NCBI GenBank assembly: GCA_963969595.1
Contig: OZ018416.1
Span: 18,616,065-18,680,064 of the forward strand
Source of the DNA: Neckera pumila
Taxonomy: Eukaryota; Streptophyta; Bryopsida; Hypnales; Neckeraceae
Direction: 5' to 3'
Length of the DNA: 64,000 nt
Shown: positions 43,038 to 58,689 of the stretch, one piece after another
Numbering within the stretch: the first letter of the stretch is position 1
How the letters are laid out: the number at the start of each line of letters is the position of its first letter
Translations under genes and position numbers: made by a program
The notes under the pieces: generated by a model
Database searches by the model: none
What the model was told of the DNA's origin: nothing
What the model saw: only the letters and a program-made list of their open reading frames with translations

Positions 43038-43898
43038 ATGGCAGACACGGACCCTCCTGCCGGGACTCCGGACCCCGTCGTCGTTACGCACGAGAATTTC
43101 CTTCTCTTCCTCCATTGGTGCCTGACAGTCGTGGCGAGATTCACGATGCGACCTGTGCATTACGAGGAGTACAGCGAGATCGTGCGTAATTTCGACGCTC
43201 AAAACATACCCTACGAGGAATTTCGGCTTCAAATGGTAGTGCTACTACAGCAGAACTCGAATTACGCCCACCTGGGAGTCTACTGGGACGTTTTCGATCG
43301 TGTGATCATTGGGGAGGAGCAGATGCTGCAGGACAACCCTCTGTTTCTCTACCCTGTCGCTCTCTACGTCCTGTTAAATTTATTCCTTTACTCCGCACAG
43401 ATCAGGGGTTCGCTCTGGAATGTGGAACAGGAACGCAGACTGGCCTCGCAACGAGAATTGAGCCGAATTCGAAGCCGACGGTACCGTATGGCAGGGGGGG
43501 ACCCCATCAGGACTTTGGATCCAGATATCAATCCGGAATGGAATCTCGTTTTCTTGCTCGACTGGTTCCAGGAATGGCAGGCGGAGATCGTCATGGGAAA
43601 TGAAGATTACGACTGTTACGTCAGGCTCATGGACGATCAATGTCATGGGCTCATGCCTTATGACAGGTTTATGGAGGAAATGGGAGCGCTGCTGCAGAGT
43701 CCGCATTACCAATTTCTGCGCTTGTGGTGGTACATTCACCGAATGGATGTTTGTGGAGTGAGACGGATGGTGGACAACCCTTTTCTTCGCTTTCCGCTCG
43801 CGCTCTGGGTCACGTTGCAGATTGTCCTTTACTTCGCCAAGTTCGGAGATACTCTCTGGAACATTTTTATCAACACTGTCCGGCGACATCGCCGGTGA
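43038..43898 (+). CDS. Unrecognised intronless protein built from two copies of a ~107-residue unit
   Basis: 286 residues. The start at 43038 is chosen over an in-frame ATG at 42969 because of its strong context (CACCATGG) and because the extra 23 residues look unrelated. I do not recognise the family. Residues 21-128 and 171-276 are diverged copies of one unit. Matching landmarks are HYEEY / DYDCY, IPYEEF / MPYDRF, VVLLQQNSNY / GALLQSPHY, DNPLFLYPVALYVLLNLFLY / DNPFLRFPLALWVTLQIVLY, and GSLWNV / DTLWNI. The linker (129-170) is rich in Arg. Each unit looks all-helical and ends in a hydrophobic stretch (about 105-121 and 252-268) that could be buried or membrane-associated. The pattern Y..Y..I...F....I.Y..F......LL loosely recalls the paired amphipathic helix fold of SIN3 proteins; this is speculation. 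No signal peptide was seen. AATAAA at 44023 may be the poly(A) signal. Confidence 0.75.
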   Translation: MADTDPPAGTPDPVVVTHENFLLFLHWCLTVVARFTMRPVHYEEYSEIVRNFDAQNIPYEEFRLQMVVLLQQNSNYAHLGVYWDVFDRVIIGEEQMLQDNPLFLYPVALYVLLNLFLYSAQIRGSLWNVEQERRLASQRELSRIRSRRYRMAGGDPIRTLDPDINPEWNLVFLLDWFQEWQAEIVMGNEDYDCYVRLMDDQCHGLMPYDRFMEEMGALLQSPHYQFLRLWWYIHRMDVCGVRRMVDNPFLRFPLALWVTLQIVLYFAKFGDTLWNIFINTVRRHRR

Positions 43899-45645
43899 CG
43901 ATGTGTAGGGAATACACAATCGATCGCCTGGACATAGAGGTCGAGTCGAGCATGCCAGAGTTTTTCAATTCGTTGAACATAAGCTTAGATGTGGATTCAT
44001 TTGCGCCATTGTAGCAGCTTGGAATAAAAAATGATCATCAGTATTTGATCGATCTAGCTTCGATGATCACTAACCGTGAATCACCAGTGCAATTCATGTC
44101 ATCTCGTTTAGAAATGGATAAATTGAATTGGGTTTTGCAAATGGAATGGATCTGCATGCAGACGACATCTGAAAAGGACAGAATGTAATTACTGTTGGAA
44201 ACAGAGGAATCAGTTAATTAATGTTGTTCGGAACTGAATGATTTTAGAATTTTGTGGTGTGCATTGTGTTAGAATTAAATTGAAGAAGAAATTTACGAGG
44301 CTCAACTTGAAGTTAGTCGTTCAAATTCTCCCCGGATTTAGGCATATATTGAGACTAGATAAATCACAGAAGTCTCTGGTTGACGCCTGGCTCACTTTTT
44401 GATGTAACAAACGTACTTTGAAATACCATGACCAATTTTCGGCACCCTGATCTGTGAGGATTCTTAGTAATACCGTGATTTCGGACGATAGAAGTACAGA
44501 TACTGATGTGGACATCAGTTGCAGTTCTCATTTTCACCTTTTTAAGAGGATTGATTGCATGGAAGTTCAACTTTTGATGAAGTAAGCTTGCAATCGATTT
44601 CTTACCACAAGTAATACGTAATTGACCCTGAATTAGCGAACAGAATTGAACACCAAATTTGAATTTCTTCTCTTCGCACAGACTCAAATCAGGAGCCTGA
44701 CTGTAGCAAGTGTAATGCCAAATCGTTCTATGCAATCGAGAATGTCCAGATTTTTGGCTGATGTAACTTAAGGATTATCATACAGTTTACAGAATTTGCT
44801 TTCTTTTGTACATCTTCAATAAAATCCACCTCTGTACTGCCCATCTGTGTAATTCCATTTTCAGAAAAGTCTTCAGAAAAGTCCTCTGCGATCCAGACAA
44901 CATTCAAATTGATGATGGCTCCAAATCAAGTGGCAATGAGACAAGGCTAATTCATATACCACAAAGGTTCTCTCACTAGCATGTAGTGTGAAATCTTCTG
45001 AGGATGAATCCATGTATAGCCAATCACAAGTAGAAAAACTTTAGAGACCCCAAGTGGTGATAATCACGTTACAGTGGTTAACAAGAAAATTAGAGGACAA
45101 ACCAATTGCTTGCTTGAGAGCAAGGTGACACTAGCAACAATAAAAAATGTAAAACTTTTACAATTTGCAACACCTATCAATGTTGACATGACATGAAGCA
45201 AGCTTCACAAGAAGGGCTGGACTATTGAAAGCTATAATACAGACGCATTCCAAATATCCAAAAGTATTATTATTGGAGTAGATAATTAATGCTTGCCCAA
45301 ATTTGCAAAAAGTCTAAAAGTAGGCTTCATAATACTTTACGGTTAAGAGTGCGAAGCAAATGCAGGTGAACCCAAAAGACAGTAAAAACTCAAGAGGATG
45401 CAATAAGAGGATGCACAACACAAAAAACTCGGGCAGGGCAAGTTTTCAATATAATATCCATATAATCCTTCCCGGTAATCGGGAATCACAACTCATTTCT
45501 AAGGAGAATATTCAAGGTTATTGCAAAAATGAAATTAGAGGCAGCCAGTGTTCGAGGGTAGTCGAGGGATTCACAGTTTTTGCAAGCCCAAATTATTCCA
45601 CGCAGACATCGGCAGCTGGTTACCCTCCTCCCACTACACTACCTA
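43899..45645. other. 3' flanks of the unknown gene and of PURA
   Basis: The neighbouring genes converge here. A different frame remains open for about 38 codons past the stop of the unknown gene, to 44014. A 123-codon frame at 44364-44735 (-) has no recognisable feature. No further gene was seen. Confidence 0.5.
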
Positions 45646-49607
<3,962 letters not shown>

Positions 49608-50234
49608 GGTCGTGACGGAGAGAATGGACTGCCTGCAGCAGCGAAAGGAAGCAGAGAGTGATGAGAGAGCAATGGAAGCAGAAAGGAATTAGAGAGGTCT
49701 ACAGTAATGAAGGCTGGAGAGGGGGCGTTAAACCCTAATTTAAATGCTGAGAGAGATGCTGCGGATTGGAACAGGTTCCCCGAAGTTCGCGGGTGTGGAA
49801 TATGCTCTCTGTACGGAAGTCAAATCTGCCGTGAAACGGGGGGACGTTAAACCCATAAGTTACTACGAAGTGGGACCAGCAGTGCGGATTTACCCCGGGA
49901 AAACGCAGGAATTTTTTATTTGACACATACGAAAAAATTTGCAAATTTTGAATACATATTTCCAATGAGAGACCCCAAATTAGCTGAGGGAGCTCTGTAA
50001 AATACCCCAGGCACGGCGCAAAATTGTTTGTTTGTTTGCTTTTTATCCTAGGAAATACAAAATTTATCCTGTTGGTCTTATTTTGTGGGACAAATTTAAC
50101 ATCCTACTCTGAATGCCCCTTTATGATTTTTTAAGGATACAATGTTGATTGGTTATTATTGAAGTTATTTAGTAGGTTTGGTGGCAAATAATTTTAAAAA
50201 TAGTTGCATTTAATCTCTCTCCTTTTTTATTTCA
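49608..50234. promoter_or_regulatory. PURA upstream region with a telo-box
   Basis: AAACCCTAA lies at 49730-49738, about 125 bp upstream of the PURA start codon. A second AAACCC word lies near 49850. The telo-box is common in promoters of growth-related plant genes. The remaining part fades into AT-rich repeat DNA. Exact transcription start is not visible. Confidence 0.45.
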
Positions 50235-50925
50235 GCTGACTTTGACCCCTATTTGAAGAAAAAAATTTACACTATAGGCTTTAAATTTATAATTTTTTGT
50301 GTTGAAGAATTGAGTTAAGAGTCTAGGAAAATAATTTTAAAAAATAAACACTTGATTTTCATTCTCTAAAAAATTATTTAAGTAGAGGTAGGTCCAAGAT
50401 TGAATGAAATGTTAAACTGTTAATAGCTCTAAGATGGAATTGAAACACAATAATTCCAATGGTAGGATTGTTTTAGCAAGAAAACTTAACCATGTCCAAC
50501 AATTTATTTTGAAAAATTGTAAAAGTTGCATTAAGAAATGAATCATGTAAGTTATTTTTTTCAAGATTTTGCTTAAATTGCTTAAAAATCAAGATTGCCC
50601 ATAACTTTCTCATATTTAGTCCAAATGGGATGAATCAAACCTTCACGCACAGGCAAAAACTTCACATAATCTTTCCACCCTAAAAAAAATAAAAGTATTC
50701 AATTTTTTGTAGATTTTTTTCTGCTTGGACAAACTGAAATTAACACAGAGTGTGGCATAACTTTTGCTTTTGAGCACCAATTGAAAAAAAAACTATATTC
50801 CCATAAAGCTAATGTGATTTCCTATCTCCCAAAAAAAGTTTCAAAAAATCATATGAAAAACTGAGGTCACTTGAGCCTGTCCCAAATCCCAAGTGTCCCC
50901 CAACACTTGGGCCTTTAGGGATTAA
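50235..50925 (+). repeat. TTAA repeat, subfamily B, left end not found
   Basis: The interior matches 5954-7178 in the same orientation (for example GAATTGAGTTAAGAGTCTAGG and CCCATAACTTTCTCAT-like text). The right end is GGCCTTTAGGGATTAA at 50910-50925. The left boundary is approximate. Confidence 0.5.
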
Positions 50926-51232
50926 GATAGGTATTGTCCATGCAACAATGGTTTACCTTTGAAGCATAAGGTTCTACTCAATTTTCTTCCTTATGGAGCT
51001 TTTGTCAATGCAAAGGTTGCAAGAGTGAAAATTTTATGCATAAATTTTTATCAGCCCCCCCAAAATATGTGCTTTGGAAGTTCTAAATCTAAAATCTTAC
51101 TCGAAAGACATGTTTCCTTTGGGATTAGAACCTATTAAACCGTACATGAAGATTATTTTCTTTTCTTCGATAAAGCTTTAGTACAAATCCTAAGAAAATC
51201 TTTAACATGCAAATCTTTTCTTCAATTATTTT

Positions 51233-51382
51233 CACTAGTAGAAAATTCAGTTATTTTGTTGTTTTGGTCGTGTTGATTGGGTCAATTTTTGACAGAAATC
51301 TGTTGATTTCAATAGATTTCTATCAAAAATTGATCCAATCAACACGACCAAAACAACAGAATAACTGAATTTTCTACTAGTG
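51233..51382. mobile_element. CACTA-like foldback MITE with TTT target duplication
   Basis: A 150-bp element made almost entirely of two 69-bp arms with only about 3 mismatches and a 12-bp loop. The ends are CACTAGTAGAAAATTCAG and its exact complement. It is flanked by TTT on both sides, which fits the 3-bp target duplication of CACTA elements. The arm similarity (about 95%) suggests fairly recent insertion or a selected hairpin. Non-coding. Confidence 0.88.
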
Positions 51383-52687
51383 TTTTCCTATTGTATATTA
51401 TCTCATTGTTGTATTATTGACTTTTCAATAGAACAAATTTAAATCCACAGATTACCTTTGTAGTGTATTTTGGCCACTTCTTGCTTATACTCTTGATGTG
51501 AATTTCAACTATAAAAGTGATATTTTTTAAATTTGTGCCAATTAATGGAATGAAGCTTATTTATTATAGTTTCTATTCCATTTGAAAATCTTTAAAATCT
51601 TAAGAAATTCAATATGTTATAACAATATTTTTTTATTTTTGTTTTGTTTTTGAAAATAAATGGAAAATTACATTACAAAATGACAAATACGTTTGAACTT
51701 TAGCACTACAACTATAATTTGTTGATTCCTAATTTTATAATGACGTGATAAGTTTAATTACACTGTGATATTTACACTACCATATGTGTAGGTCAATTTC
51801 GTAAATAACTTGGGAAAACTTGGAAGACGTTGAAATTTAAAAAACTATTTACAAATATCATGGGGATCGATGACCCCCATCACTATTCCTAAAAATCTAA
51901 AATAATTGTTTTTGAAAAAAAATTAGAAAAAGCAACACATTTATGAATGAATAGAAAGAATCAATCCAAAATTAGGAGCGTCCTTATAAAGTGCTGAAAA
52001 CAAAAAAAATCTTGTCTCCCTGCTCAATGGTTGAAATGCTAAAACTAAACTATTTCGGCAGGACAATGCTGAAACTGCCTTGCACGTACAGTATAATATA
52101 TACCTATGGTGAAAATGTCAAATGTTTTTAGCAAATTATTTGTATTATATGAATTTTCTTCACTTTTGCTTTAAAAAATGAACAATATCTAAATTTTTCA
52201 CCAAAATCTCTTTTATGACTCATATAAGACATTCATCTCTAGAAAAAAATTCATTTATAGATAGTTGCAAAATGGCAGCAAACAAAGTGAAGGATTGGGA
52301 TATCCAAGGCAAATTACAACCTCACCAATGACTTCAAAGAATAATCTCTTACCCAATGCAAACCAGTTGCTCATCCCCAATTCAATTTTGAGGTCAATAG
52401 ACTTATCTTGTAAGTCATAAAATGACACCCCTCTTTCAATTCTTGCTCTACATTGCAATTGAATTAGTTTTCATTTTTTTAAATGATTGCATCCAATCTG
52501 ATATTTTGATCACATTGGGTTCTCTTTTCCCTAAATTCAAAATTTGCTCCCACCCCATTGCAACTTTGTAGCACAAAGTGCGGTCAAGAATATATTAGCA
52601 CCATTCTAGGTACAAATCTCAACACCTTGTTCCTATTTGCCATGACCTACAAAAACCAATACTCAATTTCCACAGCGAACTTAAGTA
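51383..52687. other. AT-rich intergenic DNA and 3' flank of the prenyltransferase gene
   Basis: No gene was seen. The portion next to 52688 should be the 3' UTR of the minus-strand gene. Confidence 0.5.
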
Positions 52688-54218
52688 TTATGGAACTGCT
52701 ACAGAAAGTGGAAGCAAGGACCTTCTCCAGGCCCAGTACTGACAACGCATGGGATCGACTTCTTCAAGTCTGATGCATACAGCAGCAGCCAGCTCCGAGG
52801 GAGTCGCCCACATCGGCAAGACCTTCCGTAACATCTCGCTCTGATCAGATGTTGGCTGGAATCCAGCACTCACTAGATCTAACAAGAAACCAAGTGCTGG
52901 TACAGTGTTCGGATTTTTCACTACTTCGGATACACATGCTTCACTTACTGAAGAATCTCTAACAAAGGCAAGTTGGTCGTCCGTGAACAACCCCTTGAGG
53001 TACCTCCAGGGGCTCTCGTTTGTTGGCACCTGTTTGATGGCGTCAATACAATAACTGACTTCCGAATCCCTCATTTTTCGCAACCCCCCTAAAGATGGAC
53101 ATCGAGTGACGACAAAGAACCTCTGCAGATACAATGCCACATAATCAAAAACTGACCTAGTCTAGTGCATGTTTCGAATTTCAAAAGCTTGAACTTCATT
53201 CGACATTCCGAGGTGCTGAGACAGGCATTTTATACCTGATTCCAAGCAGAATTATTTGCAGAATCTTCCTTCAAGAGCTTGGAGCAGAAGTCCAGTTCCC
53301 ACTGCCACTCTTCCAGCTCCTGCAGTAGCCACTGCAAAACCACCAAACATTACTTTGAGCATCTGAAAGCATCTGCAATGATAGACCACACCAAGCCACC
53401 CTTCTTTAAGCAGCAGATATGAAGCGAGAAAAATTTATACGACGCAAGCATACCTGACGATGAGACCAAGCATGATAATTTTTCGGATCATCTTCAAGTG
53501 CATCTGCCGTAAATTGTAATTCTTTATAGACAGCATCCTTGCCTAACTTCTGAACCACCCACCGCCGATGATGCCTGCACCAATCAGACGAAGTCGGACT
53601 AAGAAAAAACTAACAAATCTATGTACACAGTGGCATTAACTCGATCAAACTGTCAACATTCTCTGCCATAAAAGATGCACAACCGATTTCAAGATGTAAA
53701 AGTTGAGCAGGGGCTACAGGGGTAAAAAGGATTACCAGATCTGATAATTCTTGTGATTGCCTTCTGCAATAGCATTAAGAAAGTCAAGCTCCTTAAGCAA
53801 GTCGCCGTCCAAAGCCTCGAGCACAAGTCGTCTGAAATGCCACACCTGTATCCCCACTAAGTAGAATTAGCAAGGATTTGTACATTAGAAATAACTCACA
53901 TGTTCCTCTACAATATGAATAACGAAGAGAGAAGATAAAGAAAGATCGCAAACTATGCATGTCTGTAGCTGAAGCTAAACATGAAGTAGTAACAGTAATT
54001 ACTGTGTAATTTGCAGCATTAAGTGCAATGACATCGCTGGTCAGCTCCAATGCACGAGGACTTCGTTCATCCTTGGCAAGGATAGCACGAAACCGGTCCA
54101 TCGCCTCTCGGAAGGAGTCCGAGTAAGCAATGGCGACCACTGGCCGCGGACCATCGTCCTGAGGAATCGGCTCCACATCTGACCAATCGAAACCTAATTC
54201 GGCTTCGCCCTCTTCCAT
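52688..54218 (-). CDS. FTA: Protein farnesyltransferase / geranylgeranyltransferase-I alpha subunit
   Basis: Exons 54003-54218, 53736-53845, 53454-53574, 53236-53331 and 52688-53122 join in frame (GT..AG) into 325 residues, the usual plant length. I start at the ATG at 54218 ([12 protein letters not shown]); the frame extends 4 codons further, but only to a GTG next to a possible splice site. This subunit pairs with either beta subunit to attach C15 or C20 prenyl groups to CaaX proteins. Landmarks are [17 protein letters not shown] near the start, [11 protein letters not shown], and the tetratricopeptide-like PFTA repeats: [42 protein letters not shown] and [10 protein letters not shown]. The N-terminal loop and repeat Trp/Arg residues are all present. 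The C-terminus has CQYWAWRRS. Nothing is missing relative to the family. Confidence 0.95.
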
Positions 54219-54915
54219 CTCGATCGCCACCTACTCTTGAATCTGTCCAGCAAATCCATTATGCAGCTTAAAATTCCAGTTACTCCCTCCAATTCTTGTG
54301 TACTTTGTAAATGTGAAAATCGAAAATAAGTTTTGCCCGAAGTGAAGACTCTAAATCAGGGTTACCAAACACAGAATCTTCAGTTTCATTCCATTTTACA
54401 ATCGCGTATTTTCGGATTCTGATATTAAAGACTGTTCTTAAGCTGTAAGTACACACACACACATTAAAAATGTTCATATTACTACTGAACTAGAAATCGG
54501 AGAACGGAACGAAACGATTTTATGCCGTTGCTCTAACTACATGAATTCGAAGCACCTTTGTAAACTATTCTCCGATGGTTCTTCAGGATGACAGTCTTGC
54601 GACCGGCGTAGACTGGCGTATCACTTCACTTCGCTGTCCTTCACTTCACAGCTTCTCGTCCCACCATTCCAACTTCTTGCTCAACTCACAATCAATCTGA
54701 AAAAATACACAGAAGAAAATGAAATCAAACTCCAATAGGATCTTGCATAACACTACTACCTTTTCTTATCCTGTCAGCAAATGCGAACAACATCTCCATC
54801 AGAAAGAACCGCAATACTGCTGCACCACAATCGACGCAGCCATTATCAACTCCATAGCGCAGATTCTAATGCACTATCGTTGCGAGGATGGACAGAGTGT
54901 AAACCTAAAACATAC

Positions 54916-55073
54916 CCTTCTCGTTTGCCCATGCAACTGAGATCTTGACAAGGGAACTCGCCCTCGAGCAGATCCACATCTTCTCCAATATCCTTCCTGT
55001 CGAGTTTCCTCACATCCCCGAGATGCTGCTCCTCTGGAAACCTTGTTTTCACAGCTTCCACTGCTGGCGCACT
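54916..55073 (-). pseudogene. Isolated exon resembling cytosine-5 DNA methyltransferase motifs III-IV
   Basis: A 158-bp segment with a 3' splice site before it (TATGGCAG then AGTGCGCC) and a 5' splice site after it (GAAGG then GTATGTTT). It encodes 52 residues containing FPEEQHLGDVRKL, then DVDLLEGEFPCQDLSCMGKR. In m5C methyltransferases GGFPCQDLS-like text is motif IV, whose Cys attacks the base; GDV before it fits motif III. Here the Gly-Gly is Gly-Glu. I could not find motif I upstream or the ENV and QRR motifs downstream within 1 kb, so it is either a gene fragment or part of a gene whose other exons I failed to see. A telo-box pair lies at 55198-55212, just upstream on this strand, so it may be transcribed. 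Confidence 0.38.
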
Positions 55074-55197
55074 CTGCCATACATTGTTAACACAGCGACG
55101 CAGCAAACAGTTTACAATCAGTCTTCTTCTTCGTCACTGTGACTGAACTCTAAATCCTAACCAAGATTATGAACCATTTCAGAAACAACCAAAGACG

Positions 55198-55212
55198 AAC
55201 CCTAAACCCTAA
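55198..55212. promoter_or_regulatory. Double telo-box AACCCTAAACCCTAA
   Basis: Overlapping telo-box words about 125 bp upstream of the methyltransferase-like exon and 1 kb upstream of the prenyltransferase start. They sit in a GC-richer block (about 54590-55640), suggesting a promoter for a minus-strand transcript, possibly that of the prenyltransferase with a leader intron. Confidence 0.4.
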
Positions 55213-56330
55213 TTTCTGCAAACGGCCGAGATCTCTCACCGCGCAGCACTGATCAAAGGCGACTGTTTTTTTGCAAATTTAAGATCGACGGCATTCGACG
55301 GCATGGGGGCGGGGTCAATTTCGACATGAAATGGTCAACCCAAATTTCACAAAATGCGATCCCAATTGTGAACACCAAGCTCCCAGATCGGCAAGACTCT
55401 TTCAGAAATGGCAAAAGAACTCGCTAATCCTTGAATTTCCAAGCAGAAATCCAGACCCAAAGTGACCACGAAAGCAGGAGCTATAACCAAGCACCGAATG
55501 ACCCTGCCAAGTAGCAGAAGAAGAAGAGACTCTATGCTACGCTCCCACCAGGAGAATCTCTCCAGAAAGAAACAACCACCACAGAAGGCAACAAGCTTGT
55601 TTGGCCCCTGTACCGTATTTAAAGTGAGATCGACGGCGGGGGGTCATTGAGTCGGAGGGGGGCAGGGAGGGGGACGTCTCTTTTCAGGGGATAGTTGTCT
55701 CATCTCACACCGCAGATTTCTCTGTTCCAGGGTTTAAGCCTCTCCGGACGTAAATCAAGAGTTTGCGATAAAACTAAAAATGAAACCGCAAGCTGTAACA
55801 AGATTCAGAGCATAATCTCAAAACCTAAAGCTCAACATGTCGCACTTCAGACAACAAACCCGTCGCATATCGAACCGTGAGCGTTCTGTCCAATACTCGC
55901 AACAACAAAAATTGATACGAAAAGAGCCTCACCTAAAGGAAGTGGAAAATTGGACAGCAAAGAACTCCTCAATCGACATCACTTAGAGATTTAACATCCC
56001 AATGGAAAGATACGCAGAATACCAAAATCTATCGAGAAAAACTTCCTCTGTAAAATTTAAAAGCAGAAAAGAACATATTACAGTACCTGATTGCGCATGA
56101 AGAATTGATACAATACCTAATCTGGTACTGTACCTTCAACTGGAAGTGCAAATCGTTTGGAGGAAAACGATACATCCGATGAAGCTCCCACAAAACTTGT
56201 CGAATACAATATGCCCTGGGCATGGTTGATGCACTGTGACCTGGTTAATGTCACCTTCTGTAATGCCACCTTCTGTAATATCACATGATTCACATCCCAG
56301 TTCGCTTCCTTACGTTGACCGGTTCGGTTT
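55213..56330. other. Intergenic region, no gene confirmed
   Basis: The first 450 bp are GC-richer and probably regulatory. Short open frames on both strands show no recognisable protein. A G-rich patch lies at about 55634-55675. Confidence 0.45.
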
Positions 56331-56530
56331 CACTACCAAAAACGGGTGTTGTTTTTGACACTTGTTTGCGTAGTTTTTTATGCTAAAGTATAAAAAAATA
56401 TGTCACAAATAATCTTGGTTTTTAATACTTTAGTGTCAAAAATATTGAACATCATATGCTGAAAAGATTGTTAAAAGAAGTGCTAAAAAGAATGACAAAA
56501 AGAGTGTCAAATAACGTGGCAAAAATAAAC
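56331..56530 (+). mobile_element. One-sided CACTA-type end
   Basis: CACTACCAAAAACGGGTG followed by TTTTTGACACTTGTTTGCGTAG has the form of plant En/Spm-type CACTA ends and subterminal repeats. GTGTCAAAAA-like words recur in both orientations over the next 150 bp. I found no matching inverted end downstream, so the other side is lost, diverged or far away. Confidence 0.45.
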
Positions 56531-58689
56531 TTTTTAAGACTATCCAAGTTGTCTTGCTCATGCTTATAATTTCTAATAACTTATATATGAGATGATGTGT
56601 TTATTTAGGATTTCTTGCACGGTTGATCTTTTTTTCTCAAGGTGTAAAAAACCCTCAAATATTTTTTAGTTGAATTTTCTTGAAAGGCAAAAGGTAGGTG
56701 TCATGAATTGTCAAGCCTAAGTTGTTTTTTATATTTTTTATTTTGCAACACTTGAGTGTTTAAACTTGTGTAAAAAAATGTCAAAAAATTTGTTCAAATT
56801 ATCACCCTTTTGAGGTACAATTTGCATTATAAAACATAGAGGATTCATGATTTGAAACTAAATATTATTATTGATCATGTTGTAGGTGGTATAATCCAAA
56901 TGAAAAAATCTCTTATGTCATTAGATTGAAGAACTTTTCACTTGCCATTCCAAAAACATGTGTTTGTATAATAAAATTCCATGCAAAATTGTTAAAAATT
57001 GTTATAAAAATGAAGAGGTCCAACATGGTCTTTTCTGTCCTTGTAATTGTAGGTGACACATGTCACACACTTGAACTTTTATAACATCACATTCTCCAAT
57101 TTCACATCCTTTCTTCTAATATCATACAATAGTTAATTCAATGTAGTAGCTAATTCCATATAAAACCACCTTGATCAACAAAGTAAGAGTAAGATTTTTA
57201 GTTCAAAAAAATAATCTTGGATGTATAATAGATTTGTTTGACTTGTGCTAGTTATTGGCTTAGAAGTTTTGGAAAATTAGTCAATATTTAGTCATAGGAT
57301 TGTAAATTGAAAGTGAAGAAAAAGAATCTTTAAACTCATTTGAGAAGTTCCATAGAAAGTTTTCAAGGAATATTTATTATCATAGCACTTCATTTTTTTC
57401 TTTGATTACTGCATTAGTGACATGTTTTTTAGTATTGAAAAGTTTCCAATGAATGTTTTATATCCTATTGCTTCACCAGTCTATTTGGTTTATACTTCAA
57501 TGAAATACTCCTAGTATTAAAAATATTCAAAAAAGTGTAGGGACTCTATGAGTTTCATCATCTTAAAGGATGAATATCCATAAGATACTTTCAACAACTA
57601 CATGATCAGAATAGCAAAGTGCTACAAACAAGAATCTATTCAATGGTAATCTCACCTTGATTTGTATTAGGCAAATCTAAAAGTCATTAAGGGTTTATCT
57701 TTGACATTGGTTAATTAATGAAACACAATTTTAAAATATTAATTTTTGTTTAAATATTAGAATCCCACATAAAGCTTTAAAAAACTCTTTGTGAGATCAA
57801 ATTTCAATGATTTTTTTATTATCTTTACACTTCACCGATATGTTAAATTGCTTTCTTTAACGACAAGTTCTTGATGTTGAAAAGTTTCTATAAAACCATA
57901 CATAATCTATTATTATAGAATAATGAGGAGTTTGTCAAAATCCCTTCAACAATTAACACTCACCAATACTTGAAAAGAGCATTTCCGTGCAAAACCATCT
58001 TGATAATCACCATTAACAAGATTGGCCCAAAAATATATCAAACAAGGGTGCATGTAGGCCAACTTCCTCATAGGCTTGGAAGTTGTTGAAAGTGTATTCT
58101 TGTCATAAGATCCTAACGGAAATTAAGAAAAAATTCCTAAATTCTACTCAAGGGATGAAGTTTCATATAAAAGTATTAATGAATTATGATATGAGAAGAA
58201 AAAATCAACAAAATAATTATGTATTATTCTAAATTTTTTTTTAGTGTTGTTATTTGTCATTGCATTTTATAATGAGTTCTTTGAAGAACATTCTATTGTC
58301 TTTTTTATTCTTTGAACTCGTCTTCGTTAATTGAAATGCTTACAAAGTTGCCGATTATTACGTATAAATAATGGCAAAAGGCTTCAAAAGGCTTTTGTTT
58401 ATGGACATTTAGTTTCCTCTCTTTTGGTCACTAACCAAGAATTGTGAAAGTGCATCTCCCTAATAGCATCACAAATGAAAAGAAAAGAAAATTTCAACCA
58501 TCTCTAAAATTAATATAAGGATGTATGGAAGAATTTCCATAAATTTTGACCCCATAGATTATAAGATACTTGTACTTAAAGTGAAAAAAAACATTTTTTT
58601 TGGACCTTGCTTGATTAAAATATGAGAATTTGAATCTTCTTAACTTATAATTATTGCATTATAAATATTGATTTTATGCTTTGTTATGT
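56531..58689. other. AT-rich intergenic DNA, no gene seen
   Basis: Very AT-rich with no coding, RNA or clear repeat signal. It might be the interior of a decayed element beginning at 56331. Confidence 0.5.

Noticed and set aside
44364..44735. A 123-codon minus-strand frame
   Set aside because: No domain, no splice-consistent neighbours, and atypical composition. It cannot be supported as a gene.
54219..54230. Starting the prenyltransferase alpha subunit four codons earlier
   Set aside because: The upstream codon is GTG, not ATG, and the preceding bases look like a splice acceptor. The ATG at 54218 gives the expected length.
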